Below, piece after piece: positions 37,743-49,200 of a stretch of DNA of 64,000 bases. How positions within the stretch are numbered: the stretch's first letter is position 1; every line of letters starts with the position of its first letter. The DNA is from Macropodus opercularis (Eukaryota; Chordata; Actinopteri; Anabantiformes; Osphronemidae). The stretch covers positions 15,831,001-15,895,000 of the forward strand of contig CM061106.1 in the NCBI GenBank assembly GCA_030770545.1, in the 5' to 3' direction. A program made the translations under genes and the position numbers. The notes below the pieces were generated by a model. That model searched no databases and was not told the DNA's origin. It worked only from the letters and a program-made list of their open reading frames with translations.

Positions 37743-38890
37743 TCACTGTTTAGGTGTTAGGTTTGTTGGAGCAGCGTGAGGTTGGCCAAGTGATGCCAGA
37801 CAGGCCATCTGGGTGTAGCCTGCCTCCCACACTATGAGCTGCTATGGTCTCAGCATCTGCTTGACTCTTACCAGGAAGAGGTTCAGGCGACGACTGGCTG
37901 TTCTACACTTTTACTTTATTTATTAGTATAAGATGCATATTTACACCATTTATCCCACTGAATCCAACACAATTGACAAAGGTGATGTCTTCATGTTACA
38001 ATGGCCGACAAATATATAATTAAAGACACAGCAGTTCCTTGTTTTAGAAGCTGAAGCAAAGGGACGAACACTTCATAGTGAAGCATCGCTTTACAAAAAG
38101 TAGATCTAGGTGTGATAAGACTACAACACTTTACATTAGCACAGAGGAGGCTTCACAGCTTCAGGAGACAATGATCACTAGTTACTGGACTCCTTTAATG
38201 TGGTGGCATCAGTTGGTTACGTGTTTTGTTGTGCAGAGAAAGATCCTGACATTTCATTTGCTGAGTAGTGACAAATCTACTGACTGAACTCAGCGATTCC
38301 TCAACAAACTATGAACAGATGAATAGATTCATGTTCTACAGAAAACTAATAATGACTCATGTGTGATGCTTTATTTTAGTGGCCTGGACTGAAACAAAAC
38401 CTATAACGCTTTAAAACCAGTGTCTGATCTACCTGCTAGTTTTACTGAGCTACACGGCAACACATGAGGATGTTAGTTAGTTAGTGACACAAACACTACT
38501 GAGATAACAGCACAGACATTTAGTGTTAAAGTTGATAAGCTGGAGCCTCCAACACCTCTGTGGTTTAGTGGTGTAGCATCTCTGGAGCGAATAGTGAAGA
38601 AACTTGTGGTTTAGCAGCCAAATAGCCTCATAACTGTCACAGGTCACATGGACGCCAGGCTGCAATTACTACCAGAGAACCATCAGCACTGAACCATGGA
38701 TCATGTTTCCTGTTTATAGTTTACAGTCAAGTCAAACATTTAATGTTTCATCATTTACTTTGACTGGAAATGATCAACTGTCCACTGAACTGAAGAGGGA
38801 GCTGAAGAAACAAACTGTGGACGACAACGTGACTACAAACCAAACCAAAGAAGAAGAAAGAGTTAAATATGTCCTGTTCCAGGCTCCTCC
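37743..38890. other. 5' flank of the NLRC3-like gene, no gene seen
   Basis: AT-rich sequence. About 38625-38695 recurs in reverse orientation at 61530-61590 (shared 'ctaccagagaaccatcagca'), so it is a dispersed repeat. No exon is recognised. Confidence 0.35.
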
Positions 38891-38899
38891 TTCACTTTC
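38891..38899 (+). promoter_or_regulatory. ISRE-like motif upstream of the NLRC3-like gene
   Basis: TTCACTTTC fits the core of an interferon-stimulated response element (TTCNNTTTC). It lies about 1.3 kb before the start codon, and a 5' untranslated exon is usual for this family, so it could be near the transcription start. A TATAAA-like box (CCATATAAAGG) follows at about 38952. Function is inferred from the motif only. Confidence 0.25.
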
Positions 38900-40204
38900 T
38901 GTTCCTGTTTATTTTCGCTGTGTGTCTGTGTCGAGCTTCAGTGAATTTCCTCCATATAAAGGTGAAGTATTTGACTTTATTGTTGTTACTCTTTGCTTTC
39001 AACTGTCGTTAGTTTGTTCCCCTTGTTAAACTTCATCAGAATATGATGAACAGACTTTCTCCTCCATGTTGTGTCAGTAGAGTCACAGTAGAAGTAGAGT
39101 CAGTTGATGGTCAGTAGCTGAACTGACAGAAACACCTGAAAGCAGATTATTTGTAACAGAGGATGTTCAGACTCAGTGATTTCTTTTGGTTTTTCTCTGT
39201 AAACTGATCAGATTTATTTGCTAGTCATTAGTTTGTGAGTCAGCAGGAAACAGAAAGAGGAACTGTCCATGTGACCCTACATAGAACCTAATTCCTCTTT
39301 TTCCATTTAGTCGTGGGTCAGATATTCAACAGACATTAGGTTGAAAATCTCTCTGGGATTTACCCATGTGTCAGACATGTGACGTGTTTATTCATCATCT
39401 GATGTCAGTGTTTTCCTAACACTGAACATAGAGTTTAGGTTGTGTCCTCTGTGGGACATGTAGACACACGTTACATATATATGTATAGGTCACATAACAT
39501 TAATGAATAATGATAATAAATAACCTCCAGTAAAATGCAGCGACCACATGGAGACGTTCTCTTTGTGGTCGTGGTCGGTGCAGTTGTGTTGCTGAGCAGT
39601 GAACATCAGACACAGATGGTGGATCTGTTTTCCTGGAGGTCAGTGAACGTCTGCTGAACATCCTCCTCCAAAGCAACGTCACCACCATCACTAAGTCTCA
39701 GTCAGAGACACTGAGACATGAGCTGTGAGCTTCAGGGAACAGATGCTGGTCCTCAGCAGAGGGACTGTAGACCTGGACCAGGAGCTGCTGAGTGAACAGT
39801 TTGTCAGGTTGGTGGGTGATGGTGACGTCTCTGTGGAGTTTACATTGATTTACGTCTGTAGTTTCATTATAGTTGTTGTCGTCTGTGTGGTGTTAAATGT
39901 TCTGGTGTCGTGTTGATTTTCTGTCCTGCTGCTCTTCACTGTTCATGTTTAGTGGGAACGTTGATGAGTTTGTCAGGCATTTTAACCAGTTCAGTGGAGG
40001 CAGAGGAAGCTGCTCTACTTCTATCAGCCACTAGATGGAGCCATGAAGCTGCAGCAAACTTCCCCTCAGTGTCATTAACAACAGTAGAAGCAGAGCAGCT
40101 GATATTTGACTATTGATGGAAGGAGGATTTCAGTTGATGTGCAGGTGAATGATGTGTGTTTGTCTCCACATGAAGGTAGAAAGTGTGTGTGAGCTGATGT
40201 GGAC

Positions 40205-40293
40205 ATGAATCAGTGTGAGGACAGAGAGGAGGGAGCCCCTCCCTCTAAAACCACTCTGTGTGGGGACCATGAGAGCCAGACCAAAGCTCAGAG
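40205..40293 (+). CDS. First coding exon of the NLRC3-like gene
   Basis: ATG at 40205 preceded by GTGGAC, 89 bases, donor CTCAGAG|GTGAGA, leaves phase 2. It reads MNQCEDREEGAPPSKTTL, then CGDHESQTKAQR, the conserved opening of the fish FISNA-NACHT family. It gives the start codon with good confidence. Confidence 0.85.
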
Positions 40294-43200
40294 GTGAGAT
40301 GACTGAGACCATCTGATGATTCTGTCTCCAAGTCACACACACTATTTAAGATTCACTATTATTGGTCATTGATGAAGGAAACGTCCACTGAATATGTGAG
40401 AGCCACTAAGTTGTTTTTCTATCAGGTCCCATCAGAGACAAGAATCTGCTGAAGCTGGACCTGAACCCAGTTGTGTGTCCTTCAAGAGCAACTGGTCAAA
40501 GAATGGTTTGATTGACTTTAAAGACCAACCTGCATCAGAGTCAAAGTGAGTTGTTGTCAGTTTAAATCAGGTTGAACAATCTGATGTAAACTTTCTATGA
40601 TGATCAATAGTTGTGTTTTTTGTTTCTGGTGTGAGTCAGTTGGTTTGTGTTTAGTGTTAATGTGAAGGAGAAGCTTGTGTCTAGGAAAAGTGATAGGTCA
40701 AAAGGTCATCTTGTGAATTTTAAACAAGAACATTTGTAGTATTAGTATTTAAATACTAATTAGTATTTACTAGTAGAATGAAAATGAATTGTGTTTACGG
40801 TTTTAATACAACTTGGATAAAGTTGATTATTGGTCATTGATGAAGGAAACGTCCACTGAATATGTGAGAGTCACTAAGTTGTTTTTCTATCAGGTCCCAT
40901 CAGAGACAAGAATCTGCTGAAGCTGGACCTGAACCCAGTTGTGTGTCCTTCAAGAGCAACCGGTCAAAGGATGAGTCTATTTACTTTAAAGACCAACCTG
41001 CATCAGAGTCAAAGTGAGATGTTGTCAGTTTGAATCAGGTTAAACAATCTGATGTAAACTTTCTATGATGATCAATAGTTGTGTTGTTTGTTTCTGATGT
41101 GAGTCAGTTGGTTTGTGTTTGAAGTGTTAATGTGAAGGAGAAGCTTTCTTCACTGTTCTTCCAGCAAACACTCTGATCATGGATCAAATCTCCATCCAGC
41201 CAGTAGCTAAAGCTCTGATCCTGTAGAGGGTCACAGGGGCTGCTCCTCTTCTAATGAAGTGCTGACTTGCAGGCAGACGTCAAAGGAAGCAGCTGAACCA
41301 CAAATGTTCAACTCTGATCAAATCTGGTTATTGACGTTCTCTACGTGCAGATTTGGCTCAAATGTCTTCCAGCAGTAGGTTGAAGTTCCTGCTGTTAGAC
41401 TTTAGTTGATGTTGTTGCAGTAAGTGGAGACGACTGTTTGTCCCCAGTGTCAGCACCAGAGCTGACGTCTGAACTTTGATGTAGGATCCAACAATGAATG
41501 AATGGAGGAAGTGGTTCAATGTTACTAGTGTGAGCAGCAGCTCTGCCTCAGACTCACACAGTTCAACACATTGCCACTGGGAGCTGCCCAGTACAACCAG
41601 TCTGATCCCAGCAGACTCTGTCTCTAGACGCCTTGTTCCAACACGTCAGCATTGTTCAGTGAGGGAGGCAGAGATAGATGTTGTTCAGAGCTGCTGAGAC
41701 GGAACCAAACTGACTGTGACAGTAAAGCTTCACCGCTACAGGGAGTCTCTGACTCACTGCTCACATCAAGCATCACTTCATGGACCTTTACCTTGTGTGT
41801 GTCTCTGTGTGGACTCACATCATGTGAGCTCATTCTTCATGGTTCCTCCACAGAGTGGACCAGCAGAGCTCAGAGGTTCCCAGTGGTCAGTCTGCCCAGC
41901 AGCACCAAACACACCTGGACTCCATGTTTATGGTCTGTACATGGACAACCACTACTTTTATCTGTTGTGTTCAATCGTCTCCATGCTGCACTTTTACACC
42001 AGTGGATTGTCAGTGTGTCCAACATGGATCTGATGTTTTGCTCCATGCTTTTAGTTGGATGGTGTCATTCATAGAGTTTCTGTTCCAGCTGCTGGAGGAC
42101 AACATTGTCACGTTTGTGAAGAAGGAGCTGAAGAAGATCCAGAAGGTTCTGAGTCCAGATTACCCAGAATGCTTAGAGAGTCAGAGGGAGGATGAGGAGA
42201 CGTTGGATGGTGAGGATGAAGAGCAGAGGAGGAGCAGCAGAGACGCATTTCTGAAGATCACACTGAACTTCCTGAGGAGGATGAAGCAGGAGGAGCTGGC
42301 TGACTGTCTGCAGAGCAGTAAGAGGATTTATCTCAACGTTTAGCATCACACACACAATCACATTTATTATTTACTACCATTAAATTCCCTCAATCATTGT
42401 ATGTTTTTGTTCCTTCAGGAGCAATTGCTCCAGTTTGTCAGCGTCAGCTTAAATCCCAGCTGAAGAAGAAGTTCCAGTTTGTGTTTGAAGGCATCGCTAA
42501 AGCAGGAAACCCAACCCTTCTGAACCAGATCTACACAGAGCTCTACATCACAGAGGGAGGGACTGGAGAGGTCAACCATGAACATGAGGTCAGACAGATT
42601 GAAGCAGCCTCCAGGAAACCACACAGAGCAGAAACAACCATCAGACTAGAAGACGTCTTTAAAGGCTCAGCTGGAAGAGATGGACCCATCAGAACCGTGG
42701 TGACCAAGGGAGTGGCTGGCGTTGGGAAAACAGTCCTGACACAGAAGTTCACTCTGGACTGGGCTGAAGGCAAAGCCAACCAGGACGTACACTTCACGTT
42801 TCCATTCACCTTCAGAGAGCTGAACGTGCTGAAAGAGCAAAAGTTCAGCTTGGTGGAACTTGTTCATCACTTCTTCACTGGAACCAAAGCAGCAGGAATC
42901 TGCAGCTTTGAACAGTTCCAGGTCGTGTTCATCTTGGACGGTCTGGATGAGAGTCGACTTCCTCTGGACTTCCACCAGACTGAAACCCTGACTGATGTCA
43001 CAGAGTCCACCTCAGTGGATGTGCTGCTGACAAACCTCATCAGGGGGAACCTGCTTCCCTTTGCTCGCCTCTGGATCACCACACGACCTGCAGCAGCCAA
43101 TCAGATCCCTCCTGGGTGTGTTGACATGGTGACAGAGGTCAGAGGGTTCACTGACCCACAGAAGGAGCAGTACTTCAGGAAGAGGTTCAGAGATGAGCAG

Positions 43201-46200
43201 CAGGCCACAACCATCATCTCCCACATCAAGACATCACGAAGCCTCCACATCATGTGTCACATCCCAGTCTTCTGCTGGATCACTGCTACGGTTCTGGAGG
43301 ATCTGCTGAGAACCAGAGAGGGAGGAGAGCTGCCCAAGACCCTGACTGAGATGTACATCCACTTCCTGGTGGTTCAGACCAAAGTGAAGAACATCAAGTA
43401 CGATGGAGGAGCTGAGACAGATCCACACTGGAATGAAAAGAGCAGGGAGATGATTGAGTCTCTGGGAAAAGTGGCTTTAGAGCAGCTGCAGAAAGGAAAC
43501 CTGATCTTCTACGAGTCAGACCTGACAGAGTGTGGCATCGATGTCAGAGCAGCCTCAGTTTACTCAGGAGTGTTCACACAGGTCTTTAGAGAGGAGAGAG
43601 GACTGTACCAGGACAAGGTGTTCTGCTTCGTCCATCTGAGTGTTCAGGAGTTTCTGGCTGCTCTTCACGTCCATCTGACCTTCATCAACTGTGGAGTCAA
43701 TCTGCTGTCACTGCAACAAACAACGTCCTGGTCTGAAGTATATAGACAGAAAATAAAGTTCTACCCGAACGCTGTGGACCAGGCCTTAAAGAGTCCAAAT
43801 GGACACCTGGACCTGTTCCGTCGCTTCCTCCTGGGATTTTCTATGGAGACCAATCAGAGTTTACTACAAGGTCTGATGACCCAGACAGGAAGTAGCTCAC
43901 AGACCAATCAGCAAACAGTCCAGTACATCAAGAAGAAGCTCAGTGAGGATCTGCCTGCAGAGAGAAGCATCAACCTGTTCCACTGTCTGAATGAACTGAA
44001 TGATGGTTCTCTAGTGGAGCAGATCCAACAGATCCTGAGATCAGGACATCTCTCCACACATGAACTGTCTCCTGCTCAGTGGTCGGCTCTGGGCTTCATC
44101 TTACTGTCATCAGAAGAAGATCTGGACGTGTTTGACCTGAGGAAATACTCTGGTTCAGAGGAGGCTCTGCTGAGGCTGCTGCCAGTTGTCAAAGCCTCCA
44201 ACAAAGCTGTGTAAGTCCTCACATGACTGAAATGTGTATCAACAGCCTGGAGTTGTCCTCAGCCAGAGACGTCTGCAGCTGAGCTGAATGATCCATCTAC
44301 ACATTAGACACATTAACAGCTTGAACGTGTGTTAATAGAACTAAAACCTGTTGAAGTGAGACAACACACTGGAATCATGGAAACAGATTCCAGACAGTTG
44401 AGAGTAACAGCAACAGCAGAGGAGAGTGAACATCAGTAGTTCAGTCAATGACTGAGTCTCTGGTTCCTTCCTGAACCTTGAATAATAACTAACAGGATGA
44501 TTAAGGCACCTGGTCACTGACCTTTGACCCCTGCCTCTGGTTCCTCTCTGAGGAGGAGACAACAGAGCAGCATCAACAGAACACAGGCAGGTCGTTGGTT
44601 CTGCATCTGCTCCCTGGAAAGTCTGACTGGAATCTACACACAGGTTGTTGCTACGCAGGTGGTCACATGGTCGTCTGGCTACGACTTCAAGGGTTTAAAA
44701 AGAAAGGGCAGATTAGATGTTGGCCTATAGCTGCTAGTTCTCCAGGGTTGAGAGCAGGTTTGTTCAGTGAAGGTTTGACCACAGCAGCCTGAAAAGCCTG
44801 AGCTACGTAGCAGAGACTGGTTGGTTGGATTCAATGTGGACGTGCTGATGAACAGAAGAACTTCTGTGAGTGATCTAGTTGGGATTGAGTCTAAGAGACA
44901 AGCAGTCAGACAGAGTCACCAGCAGATGAATCAATGTCTCTAATGGTTCCAATGTTCTAAGGAGATAAATCCATGAAGTCACTGCTGCTGGTGTTTGAAG
45001 CTGCTCTGGGTCAACACAGCAGCACCTTTATTTAGTGATGTCCACAGAGAAACAGTGAGCAGGTTTCTGTCCCATGGGTCACTGATAGTCCAGGAAGCAG
45101 TGGCCTCTCTGAGCCAGTACCCACACTCCTGATGGATTCTCTCTGTCTCTGACTGTTTTTCAGGCTCAGTGGCTGTAACATCTCAAAAAGGGGCCTTAAA
45201 GCTCTGTCCTCAGTTCTCAGCTCCCAGTCCTCTAGTCTGAGAGAACTGGACCTGAGTAACAACAAGCTGAAGGATTCAGGAGTGAAGCTGCTTTCTGCTG
45301 GACTGGAGAGCCCACAGTGCCACCTGGAAAGACTCAGGTCAGGATGTGTCCAACGTGTAAACGATGAGCTACAGCCTCACTGTTATTTAACATTTGGTTT
45401 ATCACGTCTCTCTTCAAATACATTGAACACGTAGTGTTTCTAGTGTCTGTAGTTAAGGCCACATTTGGTTTGGTTTAAATGAAAAGACACAGACAGGAAT
45501 ATAAATCTAATGAGAATCTGTTATTACAAAATCTATAAAGGCATAAAATATAATATTTATATAAAGGCAGCACATTTGACTAATTCACCAAAAAGATATT
45601 GTTGCAGTAGCTCAAACCGGACCAGGGAAGGGCCCAGATGCAGAAAGAGATTGACACTGATCTCAAGGGACCAGATATTAGTTCAGATAACAGAGAAGGA
45701 CAAACACTGTGGAACCAGAACAGAAAATGCAACACTTTGAACAGGACTTACTCAAAGGTTCTGAGAGAACCAGAGACGACAGTAACAGACCTATGGCGTC
45801 AATGAATCCCTGAACACCAGGACAAACCAATCACTGCATATGACAGGAGAAGAGCAGCCAATAGAAAACTAGAACACAAAGCAGCTGCTAGAGCAGGAAG
45901 CTGACAAGGTGAAGCCAACGCCTGAGACTGACTCAATTCTAACCCACAAGAGTTAACCAAAGCAATGAACCGAGCTAGAGGCCAAGGGACAGGACGAGGG
46001 ACAGCACAAGCAGAGACACGGACCAGGGAGGACACACTAGACACACAAACCCGTGAAAACACAATATACACACTCACTGACTGACACACAACGAATGTGG
46101 AGAACTAAGAGGCCCCTCCTGATGGATGAAGGACCACACTGCACCAGAGAGATGAAGAAGAATCAGCCTCATTAGCCAAGGATGGAAGATGAGAGAAGAT

Positions 46201-49200
46201 CATTCTACTGATCCCACAGTGGAGTCTAGAGTCTAACAGCAGTGGATGAAGGATCTGTGGCACCGCTCCTTCCTACACTGACTCTGGATCAGTCTCCACT
46301 GAAGGAGCTGCTCAGAGCCTCCACTGTCTGATGCAGTGGCTGAGAAGCATTGAATACTTAGTATAACACTGAAAGAACGAGACTCCAGTAGCTCTGAAAG
46401 TCAATAAACATTCAGCTACAGACCAGTGCAGAGATGTTTCAGTCCCAACCATTTGAATACAGGATCCAATGAGGTGAAACCAGACACAACTCAAACCAAC
46501 ACAAACCAAAACACTTCCCACCTGGAAACAACAGGCAATAATCCCTTGTGATCCATGTGAAGTGAACCATTTCTTTGTCTGTGGGCTTTTATGCGTGAAC
46601 ATCACTGATCAGGACAAATCTGACTGGTTATTAATGATTCATCTACACGATGAGACACTGAATGGTTTCAAGCTGACTCTTTGTTTTCTACTGTTTCATC
46701 TTTGGTTCTTTATTCAGTTTGAGTCTCTGCAGGTTGTCAGAGATCAGCTGTGATTCTCTGGCCTCAGCTCTGAAGTTCAACCCGTCACATCTGACTCAAC
46801 TGGACCTGAGCTACAACAAGCTGCAGGATTCATCAGTGAAGCATCTGTGTGGTTTTCTGGAGAGTCGTCACTGTCGACTGGAGACTCTGAGGTCAGACTC
46901 CATGTTTTAGTTCAGTGTAGATTAATGTGATGTGAACGTTGTGCTGACACTAAACTGCAGACATGAGGCTGATGTTCTACTGATCCACACTGAGGGTCTC
47001 CATGGCAACGTCTGGTGTCTTTTGTGGTTTCATTTGTTTTTAGTTTTATTCAGTTGTGGTTTCATTATTGTATCTATAATGTTTAGTCAGAAAATATCAA
47101 ACTTCAACACTGTCGCCTCACAGCAAGAAGGTCTCGGGTCCGGTTCCCGGGGGCCTTTCTGTGTGGAGTCTGCATGTTCTTCCCGTGTCTGTGTGGGTTT
47201 TCTTCGGTTTCCTCCCACAGTCCAAAGGAGTTAGGGCAGTTGGAAAAATGCTAAATTTGCCTGTAGGTGTGACTTGTGCATCTGTGTGTGTGTGTGGCCC
47301 TGTGACAGACTGGCGATCTGTCCAGGGTGGACCCTGCCTCTCGCCCAAAGCCAGCTGGGATAGGCTCCAGCACGCACGCGACCCCTGCGAGGAAGAAGCC
47401 GTAGAAGATGAATGAATATAAAACTTGTTGTTTCTTTGTTTTATTACTGAAAATATCAACGAAACAACATTTAATCAGTCAGAAAATATTAAATCTGTGA
47501 CCAGCTGATGCTCCAACACTTTTCTAAGGCTCCATCAGTTTGTCTCCATTAAATGTTTCCTCAGTATCAAATGTTTCTGTGAGCTTCTAGTTTCTAAACT
47601 TCTACTTCCTGAAGCGTCTTCAGCTCCAAACACACGATGAGACACTGAATGGTTTCAAACTGACTCTTTCTTTTCTACTGTTTCATCTTTGGTTCTTTAT
47701 TCAGTTTGAGTCGCTGCAGGTTGTCAGAGATCAGCTGTGATTCTCTGGTCTCAGCTCTGAAGTCCAACCCGTCACATCTGACTCAACTGGATCTGAGTGA
47801 CAACGACCTGCAGGATTCATCAGTGAAGCATCTGTGTGGTTTTCTGGAGAGTCGTCACTGTCGACTGGAGACTCTGAGGTCAGACGCCATGTTTTAGTTC
47901 TGTGTAGATTAATGTGATGTGAACGTTGTGCTGACGCTAAACTGCAGACATGAGGCTGATGTTATACTGATCCACTCTGAGGGTCTCCATGGCAACGTCT
48001 TTTTTTTTTTTCTACTGTGGTTTAGTCTGTTCACTGTTTATTTTCTAGTTTCTAAACTTCTATTTCCTGAAGCGTCTTCAGCTCCAAACACACAATGAGA
48101 CACTGAATGGTTTCAAACTGACTCTTTCTTTTCTACTGTTTCATCTTTGGTTCTTTATTCAGTTTGAGATGCTGCAGTTTGTCAGAGATCAGCTGGGATT
48201 TTCTGGCCTCAGCTCTGAAGTCCAACCCGTCACATCTGACTCAACTGGACCTGAGTGGAAACAACCTGCAGGATTCATCAGTGAAGCATCTGTGTGGTTT
48301 TCTGGAGAGTCGTCACTGTCGACTGGAGACTCTGAGGTCAGACTCCATGTTTTAGTTCTGTGTAGATTAATGTGATGTGGATGTTGTACTGACACTAAAC
48401 TGCAGACATGAGGCTGTTGTTCTACTGATCCACACTGAGGGTCTCCATGGCAACGTCTGGTGTCTTTTGTGGTTTCATTTGTTTTTAGTTTTATTCAGTT
48501 GTGGTTTCATTATTGTATCTATTATGTTTAGTCAGAAAATATCAAACTTCAACACTGTCGCCTCACAGCAAGAAGGTCTCGGGTCCGGTTCCCGGGGGCC
48601 TTTCTGTGTGGAGTCTGCATGTTCTTCCCGTGTCTGTGTGGGTTTTCTTCGGTTTCCTCCCACAGTCCAAAGGAGTTAGGGCAGTCGGAAAAATGCTAAA
48701 TTTGCCTGTAGGTGTGACTTGTGCATCTGTGTGTGTGTGTGGCCCTGTGACAGACTGGCGATCTGTCCAGGGTGGACCCTGCCTCTCGCCCAAAGCCAGC
48801 TGGGATAGGCTCCAGCACGCACGCGACCCCTGCTAGGAAGAAGCCGTAGAAGATGAATGAATATAAAACTTGTTTCTTTATTTTATTACTGAAAATATCA
48901 ACGAAACAACATTTAATCAGTCAGAAAATATTAAATCTGTGACCAGCTGATGCTCCAACACTTTTCTATGGCTCCATCAGTTTGTCTCCATTAAATGTTT
49001 CCTCAGTATTAAATGTTTCTGTGAGCTTCTAGTTTCTAAACTTCTACTTCCTGAAGCGTCTTCAGCTCCAAACACACGATGAGACACTGAATGGTTTCAA
49101 GCTGACTCTTTGTTTTCTACTGTTTCATCTTTGGTTCTTTATTCAGATTGATTGGCTGCAGGTTGTCAGAGATCAGCTGTGATTCTCTGGCCTCAGCTCT

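Noticed and set aside
47103..48852. tRNA-like heads as tRNA genes
   Set aside because: Only part of a tRNA-like promoter is present, followed by a SINE body; no cloverleaf with an anticodon can be drawn.
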